From assembly GCF_003265705.1 (NCBI RefSeq), contig NW_020313057.1, positions 6,249,363-6,313,362 of the forward strand: a stretch of 64,000 nucleotides of DNA, read 5' to 3'. Both the position numbers and the translations under genes were made by a program. The notes under the pieces were generated by a model. It ran no database searches and was not told the origin of the DNA. It saw only the letters and a list, made by a program, of their open reading frames with translations. Positions 59,397 to 64,000 of this stretch are shown in pieces; positions within the stretch are counted from its first letter, which is position 1, and every line of letters starts with the position of its first letter. This DNA is from Callorhinus ursinus (Eukaryota; Chordata; Mammalia; Carnivora; Otariidae).

Positions 59397-59545
59397 ACCT
59401 TGCACTTTAAATCACAAAGGAATCAAACAACCCATGATTAAACTCTAAATTCAATCTTTAGTTGAGAAAACTGAAGCCAGGAGAAGGGAACTGACCCAAA
59501 TTTGTACAACCTAGCAGAGATGGCCCTGGGATTAATGTCATGATT
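59397..59545 (-). repeat. MIR SINE fragment
   Basis: TTAGTTGAGAAAACTGAAGC, GAAGGGAACTGACCCAAATT and ACCTAGCAGAGATGGCCCTG are the inverted MIR core. Confidence 0.75.
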
Positions 59546-60888
59546 ACTACATGGGCGTTTCTGGTTTTCACTAAAAATAAAAGGAACGGAGCTTTTATTG
59601 AAAACGCACAGAGGTGACTTACCATGGTTGTGTCCACGGGAGGGGGCCTCGACTTCTCTGCAGCTCTAAGTCATCCATCACAGGGCTAGGCTTGGGACAC
59701 AAATGTGAGGAACTCAAATTTTCATTTACTGAATATATCAATCACTGATTCTAGATTGCTTTGATGAAAGAGATCCCTATGTAGTGTTACTGGCCTTTTA
59801 AAGGTTAAATATGGTGTTTGCTTTAAAAAAAAAAAAAGCCGTAGTCCTTCCCTTAAAATGATATCTAAAGAAACTATTCAACCAAGATGTAAAGAATACA
59901 GACAATGAGATGTGATTTTTAATAAGTATAAGAAATCATTTTCAAATGCATTGGTGGTTCTTGGGATATATATGGCCACTTTTAATTTTCATCTCCTCCA
60001 GAATTCTCTTTCTCTTCCTCCCCAGGATGGCACAGGAATTCTCTACTTTATTCTTTCAGCCTCCCTAACATCGGTTCTCTCGTCCATGTAAGTAGGGTGG
60101 TCTCATGGTTAAAAAAATGAGGGGCTATGTAGCACTTTAGATGGTTTCAACACACTTCAGAAAACTGGCTTACACCTCAAGGTAAATGCTAATTGGTGAA
60201 CTGTTTGGAATTTCTGGAAGAATTTCCAGCAACGCAAATGATATTCAAATGATAATTAACGAAGAGCTGAAAATGTATTTGGAGTCGCCAAACACCAGAG
60301 GAGTCTTTAGCAGTTTCTGATACAGCCGCACTTTTCACTGGATCTGTTTGAGTAGCTCCTGGGAATTTCCTTTTTAGGAGGCTGGGGTCACTGCTTAGAA
60401 AGACTTTTAAACCAAAAGCTCTGGTACGTCAGCTTGCCAAAAGCCAAGATATATTTGACCTTTTTTGAGAGAGTGACACTCACTTTTATACAGACCCAGG
60501 CAGATGGTCACGTAATCCAAAGATGAATTTAGGGGGTGTTTAGTATTTCCAATTGACTACAACTGGATCAAAAGTCTTGTTCCTCATAGATACCACTGAA
60601 TTAAAATTCAGAGAAAAGACAAAACACAAGAATATCAGAGTGCACATGGATTCATAAGGAATAAATTTTGCAGTGAAGACTTTAGCATTTCCTTTCAGAA
60701 GAATCAAAATAAGATTAATATCAACATCTGAAATTGAGGAAGAGATCATTTCCTTGTCAAAACAGGAAGGGTCTTGCTTCATGATCTTTAACTTGTCCAG
60801 CCCTTAAATCCCAGTTGTTGTCACCTTGCCCAAGTCAAGGTAGCCAAGAAGGTACTGTAAAAGGAAATGCTGAAGTGTGCTTCTGGAA
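59546..60888. other. Unique non-coding sequence
   Basis: About 1.3 kb with no recognised element except an A13 run near 59825. Confidence 0.4.
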
Positions 60889-60904
60889 AAGAGTGAGGAC
60901 TTCT

Positions 60905-61136
60905 TCTTTTTTTTTTTTTTTAATTTTTTATTGTTATGTTAATCACCATATATTACATCATTAGTTTTTGGTGCAGTGTTCCATGATTCATTGTTTGTTC
61001 ATAACACCCAGTGCTCCATGCAGAACGTGCCCTCCTCAATACCCATCACCAGGATAACCCATCCCCCTCCCCCCCCTCCCCTCTAGAACCCTCAGTTTGT
61101 TTTTCAGAGTCCATCATCTCTCATGGTTTGTCTCCC
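60905..61136 (-). mobile_element. Young 5'-truncated L1 3' end
   Basis: T tail at the left, then antisense of the arctoid-type L1 3'UTR (CATATATTACATCATTAGTT, GTTCATAACACCCAGTGCTC, CATCCCCCTCCCCCCCCTCC). Only about 230 bp is present. Perfect 16-bp target duplication AAGAGTGAGGACTTCT at 60889-60904 and 61137-61152, and close similarity to the copy at 62970-63169, suggest recent insertion. Confidence 0.95.
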
Positions 61137-61315
61137 AAGAGTGAGGACTTCTAATTCACTCATGCGAGTTATTCTTAATTTCTCTGGTCCCCATTGGACG
61201 GCTGGTCATGGCAATTCAGGTGTCATTTATAGTTCATGAACAGCAGGCTCTTTCCCTGTTGAAACTCACATGTTGATACCTTTTAAGCATTAAGCTACAC
61301 AATTCTTTTCTTGAA

Positions 61316-61528
61316 TTTTTTTTAAACAACTTATTTATTTATTTGAGAGAGAGAGAGAGAGAGAGCACGAGCTCAAGAGGGGCAGAGGGCAGAGGGCAAA
61401 GGGAGAAAGAATCTCAAGCAGACTCCCTGCTGAACATGGAGTCTGACGTGGGGCTCGATCCCACAACCCTGAGATCCTGACCTGAGCCGAAATCAAGAGT
61501 CCAACGCAAGAGCTATCCAGGTGCCCTG
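61316..61528 (-). mobile_element. Carnivore SINE, decayed head
   Basis: Inverted. TTATTTATTTATTTGAGAGA at the left, GGGGCTCGATCCCACAACCC in the middle. The head at 61500-61528 is damaged (AGAGCTATCCAGGTGCCC). Approximate target duplication ACAATTCTTTTCTTGAA (61299-61315) and ACAAAATTCTGTTCTTGAA (61529-61547). Confidence 0.9.
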
Positions 61529-61839
61529 ACAAAATTCTGTTCTTGAAAAAAACATTTTAATTACAAAAATGATTTTGTTGTTAGAGGTTGGCTTTCAGAG
61601 TTGAGAGGAGGAAGGAGAAGGGCATAGCTTTGTTTTCCATTTTGCAATACAGGCTTTAAGGAACCGTGCTAACTTATTTAATTTATTTTAGGGAACAAAG
61701 TTATTTAAGCTATGCAAATTTGTATGAGCCTACAGGTATGTCATACCCTTCAACTTCTTTCAAATATTTCTTACTCTGCGCTATTCAAAGGCCTGCAATT
61801 TTAATACAACTGCATGTACATACATCATTTTACTATTTT
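61529..61839. other. Unique non-coding sequence
   Basis: Nothing recognised. Confidence 0.4.
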
Positions 61840-61935
61840 AAAAATGTTTCCCTACACTATGTCTTGTTTAATCACTGTAACAGCCTGCTCAATGGGCAGG
61901 GTGGACTCCATTATCCTCAGTAAGCATGGAGGGAC
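61840..61935 (-). repeat. Probable MIR fragment
   Basis: TTTAATCACTGTAACAGCCT, then GGGCAGGGTGGACTCCATTA and TCCTCAGTAAGC fit an inverted MIR. Confidence 0.5.
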
Positions 61936-62683
61936 GCTCATTAATTCCTTCGTGGAACCCTGAACCTAGAGCACATGCTAGGGTTGTGCTGCCCCCAGAG
62001 ATGACAGCATTCACCTGAAGTAATGCAAGGGGAAGGGACCAGGGCAGGGGAGATGCTGCTCTTTGCTATAACCGACTGTGGTTAGTGATTTTTGAAGAGA
62101 AGGCAAGTATGCAGTGAGAGGTGAATACTATTAGCTTATCTCGAGTGAATTTTGAAAAGGTGATAGATACATCTGTTGTCCACAAGAAATGCAGATTCTT
62201 GACAGAGATTAAAATTTAAGTCAAGAAAATATTCATTGTGCTCCATTTTCAAAGGACGATGCCAAGAAGGATCAGGAGACAGGGTATTGATAAGCAGAAG
62301 AAGCATCAGTGAGGGTGAGACACTGATGTATTATTTGGCTCCAAAACTTTCACTTGGTAAACATTAATCAAACAGAACAAATAGTAGCTTTGAGTTCTAC
62401 CGATTACTTTTCCTAAACAGACACTAAATATTTGATGGTTGGGTATAGATTGCTGTTAAATTCTGAGTGAGATTTCCATGTAGATTAACAGGGGTAAAAT
62501 GCATTAAGTGTGGGTAAACACATGATTAATATTTCAAGCTAGATCCACTTGGCTACTTCTAAAGATTGACCTTACCCTACTTCAAGACCTCTGCCCAAAC
62601 CACGTATTTGGCTTCTATTTTCCAAGTGGTGCCCGAGTAACTTTTCACCAAATGCAGTTGTATATGACATTAAGGTTCTGAAT
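61936..62683. other. Unique non-coding sequence
   Basis: Nothing recognised. Confidence 0.4.
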
Positions 62684-63169
62684 GTGTCATATGACCTCAC
62701 TGATAGGAGGAATTCTTAATCTCAGGAAACAAACTGAGGGTTGCTGGACTGGTGGGGGGTGGGAGGGAGGGGGTGGCTGGGTGATAGACATTGGGAGGGT
62801 ATGTGCTATGGTGAGTGCTGTGAATTGTACAAGACTGTTGAATCACAGATCTGTACCTCTGAAGCAAATAATGCAACATATGTTAAGAAAAAAAAAGGAA
62901 GAAGAAGATAGCAGGAGGGGAAGAATGAAGGGGAGTAAGTCGGAGGTGGAGACGAACCATGAGAGATGATGGACTCTGAAAAACAAACGGAGGGTTCTAG
63001 AGGGGAGGGGGGTGGGGGGATGGGTTAGCCTGGTGATGGGTATTAAGGAGGGCACGTTCTGCGTGGAGCACTGGGTGTTATGCACAAACAATGAATCATG
63101 GAACACTACATCAAAAACTAATGATGGAATGTATGGTGATGAACATAACAATAAAAAATTATAAAAAAA
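62684..63169 (+). mobile_element. Young 5'-truncated L1 3' end with two 3'UTR modules
   Basis: Starts near TCATATGACCTCACTGATAG and ends in AATTATAAAAAAA. Two related blocks follow each other. The first (about 62724-62893) carries AAACAAACTGAGGGTTGCTG and ends in an A run. The second (about 62970-63169) carries AAACAAACGGAGGGTTCTAG and the terminal tail. Each block opens with a G-rich tract. I could not find a clear target duplication. The open frames over it (62682-62969 and its antisense) translate UTR only. Confidence 0.92.
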
Positions 63170-63559
63170 CCCCTCATAAAATGCAAATGTTTATAGTCTC
63201 TGAGCAGAAGTTGCAATCTGTGCGAGAGTGCTTTACCTACACTAAATTGACTAAAACATTACCTAACATGGCTTAATTATTTTATTAATCTGTGTTAGCA
63301 GGCAGAACATTTTGTTTTATATCTGGCGGTGGGGGGGGGTTGCCTAAAGGATGGTTTTAGGATTTGCATCCGTGTTTGTCCCAACTGACTTTCTTAAGAT
63401 GTTATTTCTGCTCACCTTACTGGGCATGAGATGCTGAATTCAGTTGTGGAGAGGGAGCCTATCAGTAGGTTTGCAACCTCATCTCAGGCAAGAACCCAGC
63501 TGGGTTACATGCAATAGTTGCTCATGGGTCCGACACAGTGGAAGATCTGCGGCATCGGG
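63170..63559. other. Unique non-coding sequence
   Basis: Nothing recognised except a short G10 run near 63331. Confidence 0.4.
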
Positions 63560-63775
63560 GAAGAGGGTGCGTTTCTGTGCCCAAGATTTGAATCCAGACT
63601 GCTACTCATCACCTGCGTGAGCTTGGGCAGGCTATTGAACCTGCCCAAGCTCATGTCTTTCTCTATGGGCCAGGGACAATATGCAATCCCAAGTGCAATT
63701 TTGAGGATGAGAAATATATGCAAAGAGTCTTGTGTGGTACCCAGCTCATGGTAAGTTTTCAATAAATTGTAACTA
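63560..63775 (+). repeat. MIR-type SINE fragment
   Basis: GCGTGAGCTTGGGCAGGCTA then TTGAACCTGCCC and the end GGTAAGTTTTCAATAAATTG are the sense MIR order. It is the only MIR here on the plus strand. Confidence 0.7.
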
Positions 63776-63841
63776 GTTAAAAAATATCACTTGAGTCTTG
63801 ATCAAATGACTGGACTCATGATTAAACAGTTGTGTTGGACA

Positions 63842-63975
63842 GGGGCGCCAGGGTGGCTCAGTCGGTGAGGCGTCTGGCTCTTGATCTCAGCTCAGGTCTT
63901 GACCTCAGGGTGGTGAGTTCAAGCTCTGAGTTGGGCTCCACACTGGGCATGGATCCTACTTAAAAAGACAAAAAA
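63842..63975 (+). mobile_element. Carnivore SINE, short (CT-poor) subfamily
   Basis: GGGGCGCCAGGGTGGCTCAG head, GTGGTGAGTTCAAGCTCTGA, CACTGGGCATGGATCCTACT, then A-rich tail. Target duplication GTTGTGTTGGACA (63829-63841) and GTTATGTGGGATA (63976-63988), 10 of 13 matching. Confidence 0.93.
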
Positions 63976-64000
63976 GTTATGTGGGATAAAAAAGTTTAGA

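Overview
This window is nuclear DNA from a carnivoran mammal, most likely an arctoid caniform (bear, seal, mustelid or procyonid group). The main evidence is 18 copies of the carnivore tRNA-Lys-derived SINE. These copies open with a 'GGGGCGCCTGGGTGGCTCAG'-type head and lack both the dog-type and the cat-type body sequence. Two young L1 3' ends at 60905-61136 and 62684-63169 carry the 3'UTR that I know from arctoid L1s. The species and chromosome cannot be fixed by reading alone.

I see no protein-coding gene, functional RNA gene, CRISPR array, operon or CpG island. All open reading frames are 60-130 codons long. Each lies either in a transposable element or in unique AT-rich sequence with no visible exon structure. 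The window therefore looks intergenic or deeply intronic, and its content is almost entirely layers of transposable elements in non-repetitive DNA.

Layout: 1-9160 holds MIR and MER5-type fragments, an MLT1 LTR, SINEs, L2 pieces and a long unassigned ancient repeat. 9161-15335 is a nearly full-span but dead L1 with target-site duplications, two nested SINEs, a missing ORF2 start and a fragment of U6 snRNA in its 3'UTR. 15336-20302 holds MIR, MER5 and a long L2. 20303-23036 is an old ERVL-type provirus that keeps both LTRs. 23037-31600 holds a SINE, two or three LTRs, and an L2 split by an LTR. 31601-43719 is mostly unique DNA with SINEs, an L2 and a Tigger-type inverted-repeat element. 43720-47960 holds two old L1M remnants in opposite orientation. 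48203-59545 has scattered SINEs, MIRs and L2 in otherwise unique DNA. 59546-64000 holds the two young L1 tails, a MIR and two SINEs.

No genes work together here. What can be read is an insertion history: MIR, L2, MER5 and L1M first, then the ERVL and MaLR LTRs and the Tigger element, then the large L1, then SINEs and the youngest L1 tails. I found no new biological system. The best oddities are the U6 fragment flanked by 18-bp direct repeats inside the L1 3'UTR, the two-LTR ERVL provirus with a 21-bp triplication confined to one LTR, and several repeat-poor stretches that merit a conservation check.
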